64,000 bases of DNA from Parvibaculum sp002684405 (GTDB lineage Bacteria; Pseudomonadota; Alphaproteobacteria; Parvibaculales; Parvibaculaceae), in assembly GCA_965140395.1 (NCBI GenBank), contig OZ223206.1:558001-622000 (forward strand), written 5' to 3'. A program made the position numbers and the translations under genes. Below the pieces are notes generated by a model, which was not told where the DNA came from, ran no database searches, and was given only the letters and a program-made list of their open reading frames with translations. Positions within the stretch are counted from its first letter, which is position 1. The number at the start of each line of letters is the position of its first letter. Below are positions 15,897 to 23,827 of this stretch, piece by piece.

Positions 15897-17135
15897 TCAT
15901 TCGGCGGCTGCGCGGACCTTGTCCTTGTACTTCTTGAATTCAAGCCGCGCGATGGTGCGGTTGTGCACCTCGTCCGGGCCGTCCGCCAGACGCAGCGTGC
16001 GAATGCCGGAATACATCTTGGCGAGACCGAAATCGCTCGTCACGCCGCCGCCGCCATGGGCCTGGATGGCGTCGTCGATCACCTTGAGGGCGATGTTCGG
16101 CGCCGCGACCTTGATCATGGCGATCTCGGTGCGGGCGACCTTGTTGCCCACCGTGTCCATCATATAGGCGGCCTTCAGCGTCAGAAGACGCGCCATCTCG
16201 ATGTTGGTGCGGGCTTCGGCCACGCGCTGCTCCCACACGGAGTGATCGGCAATCGTCTTGCCGAAGGCTTCGCGGGAGAGAAGACGCTCGCACATCTTTT
16301 CGAGCGCGCGCTCGGCCACGCCGATGGTGCGCATGCAGTGATGGATACGGCCCGGGCCAAGCCGTCCCTGGCTGATCTCGAAGCCGCGGCCTTCGCCGAG
16401 CAGCAGGTTTTCCGCCGGCACGCGCACATTTTCGAGGATCACTTCCGCATGGCCGTGCGGCGCGTCGTCATAGCCGAAGACCGGCAGCATACGGACGACC
16501 TTCACACCCGGCGCGTCGAGCGGCACCAGCACCTGCGACTGCTGGCGATAGGTGTCGGCTTCCGGATCGGTCTTGCCCATCAGGATCGCGATCTTGCAGC
16601 GCGGATCGCCCACCCCCGACGACCACCATTTGCGGCCGTTGATGACATATTCGTCGCCGTCGCGCTCGATGCGGGTGGCGATGTTGGTCGCATCGGACGA
16701 GGCGACAGCCGGTTCCGTCATCAGGAAGGCGGAGCGCATCTCGCCGTTCAGCAGCGGCTCCAGATATTCCTTCTTCTGGCGGTCGTTGCCGTAGCGTTCC
16801 AGCACTTCCATGTTGCCGGTGTCGGGCGCGGAGCAGTTGAAGACTTCCGACGACCAGCCCACGCGGCCCATGATCTCGCAGAGCGTCGCATATTCGAGAT
16901 TGGTCAGACCGCCGCCGAGTTCGGATTCCGGCAGGAACAGGTTCCACAGGCCCGCTTCGCGCGCCTTCGGCTTCAGGTCTTCGAGGATCTGCGGCACCTG
17001 CCAGGGATTACCCTGCGCGCGGAACTCGCCCATCTGCTTCTGGTAGGTGTCTTCGTTGGGATAGATGTACTCATCCATGAATTTGTTCAGGCGGGCCTGA
17101 AGCTCTTTCACTTTGTCGGAATAAGCAAAATCCAT
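15897..17135 (-). CDS. Acyl-CoA dehydrogenase, ACAD10/11 C-terminal-like
   Basis: 412-aa FAD-dependent dehydrogenase. Segments characteristic of the ACAD10/11 dehydrogenase domain include FNCSAPDTGNMEVLERYG, MTEPAVASSDATNI, GRKWWSSGVGDPRC, GRLGPGRIHHCMRTIG and LADGPDEVHNRTIA. In mammalian ACAD11 this domain is fused behind an APH-type kinase; here the kinase is a separate gene 3 kb away. The start has GGGGAG upstream. Predicted to act on long or hydroxylated acyl-CoAs with electron transfer to ETF. No fadE operon partner is adjacent. Confidence 0.92.
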   Translation of the reverse strand: MDFAYSDKVKELQARLNKFMDEYIYPNEDTYQKQMGEFRAQGNPWQVPQILEDLKPKAREAGLWNLFLPESELGGGLTNLEYATLCEIMGRVGWSSEVFNCSAPDTGNMEVLERYGNDRQKKEYLEPLLNGEMRSAFLMTEPAVASSDATNIATRIERDGDEYVINGRKWWSSGVGDPRCKIAILMGKTDPEADTYRQQSQVLVPLDAPGVKVVRMLPVFGYDDAPHGHAEVILENVRVPAENLLLGEGRGFEISQGRLGPGRIHHCMRTIGVAERALEKMCERLLSREAFGKTIADHSVWEQRVAEARTNIEMARLLTLKAAYMMDTVGNKVARTEIAMIKVAAPNIALKVIDDAIQAHGGGGVTSDFGLAKMYSGIRTLRLADGPDEVHNRTIARLEFKKYKDKVRAAAE

Positions 17136-17300
17136 ATCGTCTCCCCTTTCTTTCTTTTGTGTTGGAGGAACCCCGTGGAGTGCGGAGCCCCGATTGCAAT
17201 GCGAATGGGCCGGACTCTAACGGAGGTCCCGGCGTAAATCACGCATAAAGCCGTATCGGGGGTGAGGTATTCCGCCGCTGCCTGAAAGCGGGCCGCGCAA

Positions 17301-17786
17301 TCAGCCGCGCCGCGCGGCGAAGAAGGCGCGCAACATGGCGGCCGCGTCATTTTCGCCGATCCCGCCATAGACATCCGGCCGGTGATGACAGGTCGGATGG
17401 GAAAAGATGCGCGGGCCGTGATCGACGCCGCCGCCCTTCTCGTCCGCCGCGCCGTAATAGAGGCGGCGAATGCGCGCGAAGGAAATTGCTGCGGCGCACA
17501 TAGGACAGGGTTCCAGCGTCACATAGAGATCGCAGTCGATCAGCCGCTCCGACCCCAGCACCGCGCAGGCCTCGCGAATGGCCAGCAGTTCCGCATGTGC
17601 CGTCGGGTCCTTAAGTTCCAGCGTCCGGTTGCCCGCGCGCGCAATCGCCTCGCCCGCTGGCGACATCACGACCGCGCCGATCGGCACCTCGCCGCGCGCT
17701 TCGGCGGCCCGCGCTTCGGCGAGCGCGAGGTCCATGGGCGTCCTCGGGGGCGTTGTTTTTTGCTGTCTGTCGGCGGCGTCGCTCAT
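17301..17786 (-). CDS. tadA: tRNA-specific adenosine deaminase
   Basis: 161-aa zinc deaminase that converts wobble A34 of tRNA-Arg(ACG) to inosine. The zinc and proton-shuttle motifs are intact: HAE (64-66) and PCPMC (93-97). The rest of the family framework (EVPIGAVV, RLYYGAADEKGG) is present. In many alphaproteobacteria tadA lies divergently next to rluB/rsmD; here a PAS_5 protein, a GNAT and a repeat cluster separate them. Confidence 0.95.
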   Translation of the reverse strand: MSDAADRQQKTTPPRTPMDLALAEARAAEARGEVPIGAVVMSPAGEAIARAGNRTLELKDPTAHAELLAIREACAVLGSERLIDCDLYVTLEPCPMCAAAISFARIRRLYYGAADEKGGGVDHGPRIFSHPTCHHRPDVYGGIGENDAAAMLRAFFAARRG

Positions 17787-17816
17787 GGGGCGGAACCTAT
17801 CACACCTCTATGGATG

Positions 17817-18362
17817 TCATCCCGTCGGCACCGCGATAGGCGTGGCGGGAACGCCGGCCCCGATATCGATCCATCCGGCGGACTGGATTTCCTTGATGAG
17901 GAATGTCCCGACCGGCGTTATCCGCCCGATATTGCCCTGCGCAAGAAGTCCGACGATGATATTCGAGTTGGCCGCGCGATTGGTCATGGGCAGGTCCAGC
18001 ACGTCGAACTCGACGAGATATCCCTTTGCCGACTGGGCCGTGACCACGAAATGTCCGCCGCATGGCGTGGAAAGGATGGCGTCGCTGGCACTCTGGAATG
18101 CACCGAAGGCGGAGGCTTCCAGCATATCCAGATAGCTCTGCTTCGTGGGGTCGAAACCGATGTCCTCGGTGATGCCGGTCCCGACCATCCGGAACTCCAC
18201 CTCCCCGGTCTTGAAATATTCGACCAGGAGGATGCGCGGCATGATTTTGTGGATCGCCGCCGGATTGAAGTCGGCACGGTCGGGCAGGAAACCGGATTTC
18301 GGCAGGCTGTTCCAGTACTGGAAGAACTGCTTCGTCTCCGGATGAGAAAATCTATCGGGCAT
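17817..18362 (-). CDS. PAS_5-family protein
   Basis: 181-aa single-domain protein of the PAS_5 type common in alphaproteobacteria. Typical features are FFQYWNSLPKSGFLPDRADFNP at the start, LVEYFKTGEVEFRMVGTGI in the core, and a run of strands to GWIDIGAG. There is no output domain, so it is a stand-alone sensor or scaffold of unknown partner. GGGAG precedes the ATG. It is upstream of tadA on the same strand with about 30 bases between, so the two may share a transcript. Confidence 0.85.
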   Translation of the reverse strand: MPDRFSHPETKQFFQYWNSLPKSGFLPDRADFNPAAIHKIMPRILLVEYFKTGEVEFRMVGTGITEDIGFDPTKQSYLDMLEASAFGAFQSASDAILSTPCGGHFVVTAQSAKGYLVEFDVLDLPMTNRAANSNIIVGLLAQGNIGRITPVGTFLIKEIQSAGWIDIGAGVPATPIAVPTG

Positions 18363-18577
18363 GATCTCCCTTATTGCACCTTACCCCGCCACTCACTTTA
18401 AACATTAAACCCGGCAAAAGTTAAATGTCCGGCGGAGAGCTTTCCTTACTATTACGTCTTTACGCAATAAGAGCTTCGGGGCGGTGCCCGAACACTTGCA
18501 AACCGCCTGTATCGGCGCGGGCACGCATAGGTGGTCCGGGTGGTTTGGGCGAGCCGTCGCCAGGAAGGGGAGCCCGC

Positions 18578-19057
18578 TCACAGATATTTCCGCAGCTCCG
18601 CCGTATAGGGCCGGTAGCCCGCGCGCCCGTAAATATCCATGGTTCGGCTGTTGGCGCTCAGTGCGCCGATCATGATCTGCCTGAGGCCCCGCCGCCGCGC
18701 TTCGTCTTCGCAAGCCGCGATCAGCGCCTGCCCGACGCCGAGCCCCCGCGCTGCCTCGTTCACGTAAAGCTCGGTGATATAGGCGTAAGTCCGCTCTTCC
18801 TCGGTGACGAAGAGCGGCGCCTGTTCGACCACCAGCACGCCCCAGCCGATGACCTCGCCTTGCCTTTCCGCAACAAAGGCCCGGCCCTGCTTCTGCGCCA
18901 GTTCCTCCACAAGCTCGGCGAAATATTCATCCGCCACGGCAGGATCGAGCCGCCGATTGGGCTCGACCTCATGCTCATAGCGCTGCGAGCCCATGATGAA
19001 GGACAGCGCGGCTTGCTTGTCGGCGGTGAGGTCGATATCGCGGAGCTGGAAGGTCAT
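18578..19057 (-). CDS. GNAT family acetyltransferase
   Basis: 159 aa with the full N-acetyltransferase fold. Motif A is at AYITELYVNEAARGLGVG (acetyl-CoA loop RGLGVG), followed by ALIAACEDEARRRG and the C-terminal NSRTMDIYGRAGYRPY, which is the usual N-x-x-x-x-x-Y-x-x-x-G-F/Y end. The target is unknown. The start is taken at 19057; no strong ribosome-binding site is visible. Confidence 0.88.
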   Translation of the reverse strand: MTFQLRDIDLTADKQAALSFIMGSQRYEHEVEPNRRLDPAVADEYFAELVEELAQKQGRAFVAERQGEVIGWGVLVVEQAPLFVTEEERTYAYITELYVNEAARGLGVGQALIAACEDEARRRGLRQIMIGALSANSRTMDIYGRAGYRPYTAELRKYL

Positions 19058-19130
19058 GGGACGGAGGATACGCCAGCCTTTCCATTTCCAGAAGTGTCAT
19101 CCCGGCCAGAAGTGTCATCCCTTTATTCTT

Positions 19131-19160
19131 GTCATGCCCGGGCTTGACCCGGCATCCAGC
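19131..19160 (+). repeat. Short GTCATG hairpin repeat
   Basis: GTCATGCCCGGG-cttga-CCCGGCATCCAGC: a single-hairpin unit with the same left end as the cloverleaf elements. Confidence 0.6.
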
Positions 19161-19178
19161 GAAACCTTCCCGGCATCA

Positions 19179-19200
19179 CCTCCCCCTTCAAGGGGGAGGG
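19179..19200. repeat. C-tract/G-tract hairpin
   Basis: CCTCCCCCTT pairs perfectly with AAGGGGGAGG around a two-base centre. It is the same type as the left end of the element at 2694-2821. Confidence 0.6.
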
Positions 19201-19253
19201 CCGTTCAGTCGCCTTCGCCACTTCCGACATCCCGCAGCCTCGCCCAATCCAGA

Positions 19254-19356
19254 GGTGTCATCCCGGCGAAAGCCGGGACCCATTGGCGCTTCGGCAAATG
19301 ACTTTTGAGAGTGGGCCCCGGCCACATTCGCATTCAAGGAGGGCCGGGGTGACACC
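19254..19356 (+). repeat. GTCA-bounded cloverleaf repeat, long form
   Basis: 103 bp. It has GGTGTCA/TGACACC ends, hairpin TCCCGGC-gaaa-GCCGGGA, a short CCCA.../...TGGG internal pairing, and third arm CCCCGGCC/GGCCGGGG with an 18-base loop. It aligns with 2891-2995. Confidence 0.75.
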
Positions 19357-19368
19357 GCATCTTTGTCT

Positions 19369-19450
19369 GTCACCCCGGGCTTGTCCCGGGGTCCAGGGGC
19401 CGCAGGCTCAGACCTCCCCGCCCTGGATCCCGGCACAGGGCCGGGATGAC
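19369..19450 (+). repeat. GTCA-bounded cloverleaf repeat, type CCAGGG
   Basis: 82 bp, near-identical partner of 7018-7099. The stems are conserved, the central loop differs, and one hairpin loop has changed (ataaa to acagg). Confidence 0.85.
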
Positions 19451-19465
19451 AATCTTGGTTTGCCT

Positions 19466-19510
19466 GTCATGCCCGGCCCCTCCTCCGAGTTTCAGGGAGG
19501 CCGGGCATCC
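19466..19510 (+). repeat. GTCATGCCCGGCC hairpin repeat
   Basis: GTCATGCCCGGCCCCTCC...GGGAGGCCGGGCATCC: one extended hairpin of the same family. Confidence 0.6.
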
Positions 19511-19554
19511 AGCACACCCTTCCCGCCTCCCCCGCGCCCTGATAAAGAGAGCGC

Positions 19555-20541
19555 ATGACGACACCCCCGGCGGACACGCCCCCGAAAACCAACGGCCAGC
19601 CGACCGACGACGCGCAAGCGACGCCGGAGGGCGAGCGCATTGCGAAGGTGATTGCGCGCGCGGGCGTCTGCTCGCGCCGCGAGGCGGAGAAGCTGATCGC
19701 CGAGGGCCGCGTCACAGTGGACGGGCGCGTGCTTTCGAGCCCCGCCCTCAACGTCACGGGCGCGGAAAAGATCGTGGTGGACGGCAATCCGCTGCCCCAG
19801 CAGGAGCCGACCCGGCTCTGGCGCTATTACAAGGAGGCGGGCCTCGTCACCACGGCGCGCGATCCGGAGGGGCGGCCCACCGTCTTTTCCCGCCTGCCCA
19901 AGGACATGCCCCGCGTGGTCTCGGTCGGGCGGCTCGACGTGAACACCGAAGGCCTGCTGCTCCTCACCAATGACGGCGAGCTGGCCCGCTTGCTGGAACT
20001 GCCCTCCACCGGCTGGACGCGGCGCTATCGCGCCCGCGCGCATGGCCGCGTCACCCAGGCCGATCTCGACAAGCTGAAAAACGGCGTCACGGTCGAGGGT
20101 GTGCGCTACGGCGCCATCGAGGCCACGCTCGACAAGGCTCAAGGGGCCAATGTCTGGATCACGCTGTCGCTCAAGGAGGGGAAAAACCGCGAGGTGAAAA
20201 AGGTGCTGGGCTCCATCGGCCTGGCGGTGAACCGCCTCATCCGGCTTTCCTACGGCCCTTTCCAGTGCGGCGACCTGCAGCCGGGCGAGGTGCGCGTGGT
20301 GCCCAATCGCGTGCTGATGGACCAGCTCGGCAACAATGCCGAGAAATTCGGCGGCAAGCGCCCTGCCGACCACCCGGCTCAAGAAAAGAATAACGATTCA
20401 CAACAACGAAAACCCGCCGGAACCGGCCGGAAACCGTCGCAAAAAGGCGGCGGCAAACCTGCTGCGAAATCCGGAACCAAAACCGGCGGGGCTCGCAAGA
20501 CAAAAGGTGGCGCCCATGCGCATCGTCGGCGGCGCGTTTAG
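19555..20541 (+). CDS. rluB: 23S rRNA pseudouridine synthase RluB-like
   Basis: RsuA-family pseudouridine synthase of 328 aa. An N-terminal S4 RNA-binding domain (IAKVIARAGVCSRREAEKLI) is followed by the catalytic domain with the Asp motif GRLDVNTEGLLLLTNDG. After about residue 265 there is a low-complexity tail rich in Lys, Gly, Gln and Pro, probably disordered and RNA-binding, as is common for RluB. The gene overlaps rsmD by 26 bases. The subfamily assignment (RluB rather than RluE/RsuA) rests on length, tail and rsmD linkage. Confidence 0.9.
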   Translation: MTTPPADTPPKTNGQPTDDAQATPEGERIAKVIARAGVCSRREAEKLIAEGRVTVDGRVLSSPALNVTGAEKIVVDGNPLPQQEPTRLWRYYKEAGLVTTARDPEGRPTVFSRLPKDMPRVVSVGRLDVNTEGLLLLTNDGELARLLELPSTGWTRRYRARAHGRVTQADLDKLKNGVTVEGVRYGAIEATLDKAQGANVWITLSLKEGKNREVKKVLGSIGLAVNRLIRLSYGPFQCGDLQPGEVRVVPNRVLMDQLGNNAEKFGGKRPADHPAQEKNNDSQQRKPAGTGRKPSQKGGGKPAAKSGTKTGGARKTKGGAHAHRRRRV

Positions 20542-21097
20542 GGGCCGCGTGCTTCATGCGCCGGAGGGGCAGCGTCTGCGCCCGACCAGCGACCGAACAC
20601 GTGAATCCCTGTTCAATATTTTGGAGCATGGGAAATTCGGCGAGAATCTGCCGGATTTCTCGCTTCAGGGCGCCCGCGTGCTCGACCTGTTCGCCGGGAC
20701 GGGCGCGCTCGGTATCGAGGCGCTGTCGCGCGGCGCGGGCTTCGCGCTCTTCGTGGACGACAGCTCGGAGAGCCGTGGCGTCATACGTGAGAATCTGGAT
20801 TCACTCGGAATCATGGGCCGCGCCAAGATCTATCGCCGCGACGCCGCCCGCCTCGGCCCGCGCGAGGGAAGTGCCGGACCTGAATTCACTTTATTGTTCG
20901 CCGACCCGCCCTATGGCAAGGGGCTGGCCGGCCCGGCGCTGACGACCGCGCTTGCCGGCGGCTGGATCGGCCCCGGCGCGCTCTGCGTCGTGGAGGAAAA
21001 CGCCAAATCCGATTTCGAGGCGCCGGAGGGGTTCGTCGAGCTCGACCGCCGCCGCTATCGCGACACGGAGATTGTGTTTCTGACCCCCGCCGCTTGA
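20516..21097 (+). CDS. rsmD: 16S rRNA (guanine-966-N2)-methyltransferase
   Basis: 193-aa SAM-dependent methyltransferase acting on G966 of 16S rRNA. The N-terminus MRIVGGAFRGR and PTSDRTRESLFNIL is diagnostic. The SAM site has VLDLFAGTGALGIEALSRG and the catalytic loop is ADPPYG. The start lies inside the 3' end of rluB after AAAGGTGG, implying coupled translation. Confidence 0.95.
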   Translation: MRIVGGAFRGRVLHAPEGQRLRPTSDRTRESLFNILEHGKFGENLPDFSLQGARVLDLFAGTGALGIEALSRGAGFALFVDDSSESRGVIRENLDSLGIMGRAKIYRRDAARLGPREGSAGPEFTLLFADPPYGKGLAGPALTTALAGGWIGPGALCVVEENAKSDFEAPEGFVELDRRRYRDTEIVFLTPAA

Positions 21098-21192
21098 CCG
21101 TGAATGAGGGCATGGGGTCAATCTTGCCCCGCTCATGCTCTATCTCGCCCGAACCATCGTTCAACCTTGCCCCGAAAGAAGGATCCGAGCCC

Positions 21193-22053
21193 GTGCCCCT
21201 GATCTCCGGTCTCTCCGCCATCGCCGATCATTACGATGCCCTCCTCTGCGATGTCTGGGGCGTCCTGCACAATGGCAAGCGGGCCTATCCGGGCGTGCCG
21301 GAGGCGCTTTCCCGCTTCCGCACCAAGGGCGGCACGGTGCTGCTCCTGTCCAACGCACCGCGCCCGTCGGCCACGCTGCCGGCCATGTTCGAGCAGCTCG
21401 GCATTCCGCAGGACGGCTATGACGGCATTCTGACCTCCGGCGATGCGACCCAGGAATGCCTTGCCTCGCGCCAGTTCGGCACGGCCTGCTATCACATCGG
21501 CCCGGCGCGCGACCTGCCGCTTTTCGAGGGCACGGGCGTTTCCCGCGTCGGCGAGGAAGCGGGCGAATTCATTCTGGTCACCGGCCCCTTCGACGACGAG
21601 ACCGAAGGGCCGGATGATTATACCGAACAGTTTCAACGGCTTGCGGCGCGCGGCCTGCCGATGATCTGCGCAAATCCCGACATTCTGGTGGAGCGCGGCG
21701 AACGGCTCATCTATTGCGCCGGCGCGCTCGCAAGGGCCTATGAGGAGGCTGGCGGCAAGACCGTCTATTTCGGCAAACCGCATGGTCCCATCTACGATAT
21801 CGCGCGAGAAAAGCTCGCCGGATTCCGGGGCGCGCCCATCGCCGATACCCGCATCCTTGCCGTGGGCGACGGGCTGGCGACCGACATCAGGGGGGCCAAT
21901 GGCGCCGGGATCGACGCGCTTTTCGTGACAGGCGGTGTATTCGCGGGCGAGTGCGGCGACGATCCTGAACAGCCCGACCCCGATAAAGTGCGGATTGTGC
22001 TGGCAAAACACGACGTCAACGCGGTCGGCGCCATGGCGCGGCTCGCCTGGTAG
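21193..22053 (+). CDS. HAD-superfamily phosphatase (TIGR01459-like)
   Basis: 286-aa class IIA HAD hydrolase of the alphaproteobacterial NagD-like group. Motif I is DALLCDVWGVLHNG, motif II lies in VLLLSNAPRPS, and motif III/IV is VGDGLATDIRGANGAGI. The cap domain sits in the middle. The substrate is probably a small phosphorylated sugar or nucleotide, but cannot be specified. A GTG start at 21193 with AAGGA upstream is preferred; the frame is open to 21094, overlapping rsmD. Confidence 0.85.
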   Translation: MPLISGLSAIADHYDALLCDVWGVLHNGKRAYPGVPEALSRFRTKGGTVLLLSNAPRPSATLPAMFEQLGIPQDGYDGILTSGDATQECLASRQFGTACYHIGPARDLPLFEGTGVSRVGEEAGEFILVTGPFDDETEGPDDYTEQFQRLAARGLPMICANPDILVERGERLIYCAGALARAYEEAGGKTVYFGKPHGPIYDIAREKLAGFRGAPIADTRILAVGDGLATDIRGANGAGIDALFVTGGVFAGECGDDPEQPDPDKVRIVLAKHDVNAVGAMARLAW

Positions 22054-22154
22054 CGGCGACGGGACACTTGACGCTTGCGGAACGATCCGCCATCCCTTTG
22101 CCCCGGTTCATTTTCCAGCCAGCCAGTCCTTCAAGCGGTTCCAGATCCCGTTAC

Positions 22155-23105
22155 ATGCACATCATCCGTCACTACGAACATGTCGCGCCCGGCCTCCAGG
22201 GTGCCGTTTTCGCGCTCGGCAATTTCGACGGCGTGCATCTCGGCCATCAGCAGGTGATCGCACAGGCGCGCGCGCTGGCCGATGAAATGGGCGCGCCGCT
22301 GGGCCTTCTGGTCTTCGAGCCGCATCCGCAGCAATATTTCTTTCCCGACAAGCCGTTTTTCCGCCTGACACCTTTTCGTGCCAAGGCGCACAAGCTGGAG
22401 CGGCTCGGGGTCGATATACTGGCTGCGCTCCCCTTCGACGAGACGCTGGCCACCAAACAGGCGCCGGAATTCGTACTGGACGTTCTGGTCGACGGCCTCC
22501 ATGTCTGTCATGTCGTGGCGGGGTATGATTTTCGCTTCGGCAAGGGCCGCGGGGGCGATGCCGCCGCGCTCGGCTATATGGGTATGATGGAAGGCTTCGG
22601 GGTCACGATCGTGGATGAAGTGAAAAACGGCGGCGAAACCTATTCCTCCACCCGCATTCGCGAATTGCTCCATGAGGGCAAGGTGCGCGAGGCGGGGCAG
22701 ATGCTGGGCGACTGGTGGAAGGTCGAAACCCAGGTCCAGAAAGGCGACCAGCGTGGCCGCACCATCGGCTTCCCGACCGCGAATCTGCCGCTGGACGATC
22801 ATGTCGAGCCCGCCCTTGGCGTCTATGCGGTGCGCATCGAGATCCAGGACGGGCCGGAAAAGGGCGTCTATGACGGCGTCGCCAATATCGGCCGCCGTCC
22901 GACCTTCGACAAATCCGACGTGCTGCTCGAAGTGCATATCTTCGATTTCGACGCCGACATCTATGGCTGCCATGCGGGCGTCTCGCTCATCGGCTATATC
23001 CGCGAAGAACGGAAATTCGACGGCCTCGACGCACTGAAGGCCCAGATTGCGAAAGACAGCGAAACCGCCAGACACATCCTGAAGGACGCGCCTGAAAAGC
23101 CCTGA
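22155..23105 (+). CDS. ribF: Bifunctional riboflavin kinase / FAD synthetase
   Basis: 316-aa enzyme converting riboflavin to FMN and then FAD. The N-terminal nucleotidyltransferase domain has GNFDGVHLGHQQVI and FSSTRIRELL-like YSSTRIRELLHEG. The C-terminal kinase domain begins at about residue 185 with GRTIGFPTANL and has YDGVANIGRRPTF. No RFN riboswitch is visible upstream. The many flavoproteins in this window (three ACAD/FMO types) depend on its product. Confidence 0.95.
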   Translation: MHIIRHYEHVAPGLQGAVFALGNFDGVHLGHQQVIAQARALADEMGAPLGLLVFEPHPQQYFFPDKPFFRLTPFRAKAHKLERLGVDILAALPFDETLATKQAPEFVLDVLVDGLHVCHVVAGYDFRFGKGRGGDAAALGYMGMMEGFGVTIVDEVKNGGETYSSTRIRELLHEGKVREAGQMLGDWWKVETQVQKGDQRGRTIGFPTANLPLDDHVEPALGVYAVRIEIQDGPEKGVYDGVANIGRRPTFDKSDVLLEVHIFDFDADIYGCHAGVSLIGYIREERKFDGLDALKAQIAKDSETARHILKDAPEKP

Positions 23106-23138
23106 CAAGGGCCCAACCCTTTCTCCCGCGAGACATAA

Positions 23139-23798
23139 ATGGTTCGCATCGGCGATCCGGCCCGCTTCATCCGTGAAAATACGGAGTTCCTGCCCTCTCC
23201 TCTGGTGCCAGAAATCCGGCTCCATGTGGCAAGCGACGCCTTGCCCCTTTGGGAGATGACGGAGGAAGAACTCGAGCAGGTCGGTCTCCCGCCGCCTTTC
23301 TGGGCCTTCGCCTGGGCGGGCGGTCAGGCGCTGGCGCGGTATATTCTCGACAATCCGGATGTGGTGAGGGGCAAACGCATTCTCGATTTCGGCGCCGGCT
23401 CGGGCCTTGACGGCATTGCCGCAGCTATGTCGGGCGCGACCTCGGTTCTCGGCGCCGACGTCGACCTCTTCTCCGTCACGGCAATCCGCCTGAACGCTGA
23501 AATGAACAATGTTTCAGTTCTTTCAGTCGCGGATGACCTTGTCGGGACGCCCAACCAGGGCTGGGACGTCGTGCTGGTCGGCGACATGTGCTACGAGCAG
23601 CCGCTGGCGGGAAGAATCGAAAGCTGGCTTCGCGGCTTTGTCGCCGACGGCGTTACCGTGCTGATCGGCGATCCGGGCCGTACCTATCTGCCGAAATCCG
23701 GCATGGAACGGCTCGCCACCTACAATGTGGAAACGTCTCGAGCGTTAGAAGACAATGACGTCCGACGAACCAATGTCTGGCGGCTTCTAAAAGAGTGA
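23139..23798 (+). CDS. Probable EtfB lysine methyltransferase (METTL20-like)
   Basis: 219-aa class I SAM methyltransferase. The SAM-binding loop is LDFGAGSGLDGIAAAMSGA, followed by GADVD. The post-I region has VLVGDMCYEQPLA, close to the GDMFYD segment of electron-transfer flavoprotein beta lysine methyltransferases (mammalian ETFBKMT and its Agrobacterium homologue). PPPFWAFAWAGGQALARYI is also typical. It is followed by an enoyl-CoA hydratase after 30 bases, which fits an acyl-CoA oxidation link. A PrmA-like or other protein methyltransferase role is the alternative. Confidence 0.75.
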   Translation: MVRIGDPARFIRENTEFLPSPLVPEIRLHVASDALPLWEMTEEELEQVGLPPPFWAFAWAGGQALARYILDNPDVVRGKRILDFGAGSGLDGIAAAMSGATSVLGADVDLFSVTAIRLNAEMNNVSVLSVADDLVGTPNQGWDVVLVGDMCYEQPLAGRIESWLRGFVADGVTVLIGDPGRTYLPKSGMERLATYNVETSRALEDNDVRRTNVWRLLKE

Positions 23799-23827
23799 AT
23801 ATTGTTTCATTTTGAAAGGGAGCGGAT

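Larger units (their letters stand above)
19058..19554. other. Repeat-packed intergenic region
   Basis: About 500 bases between divergent GNAT and rluB starts, with no supportable gene. At least five palindromic elements follow one another, listed below. Fragments such as GTGTCATCCCGGCC at 19096 look like further truncated copies. Confidence 0.75.
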
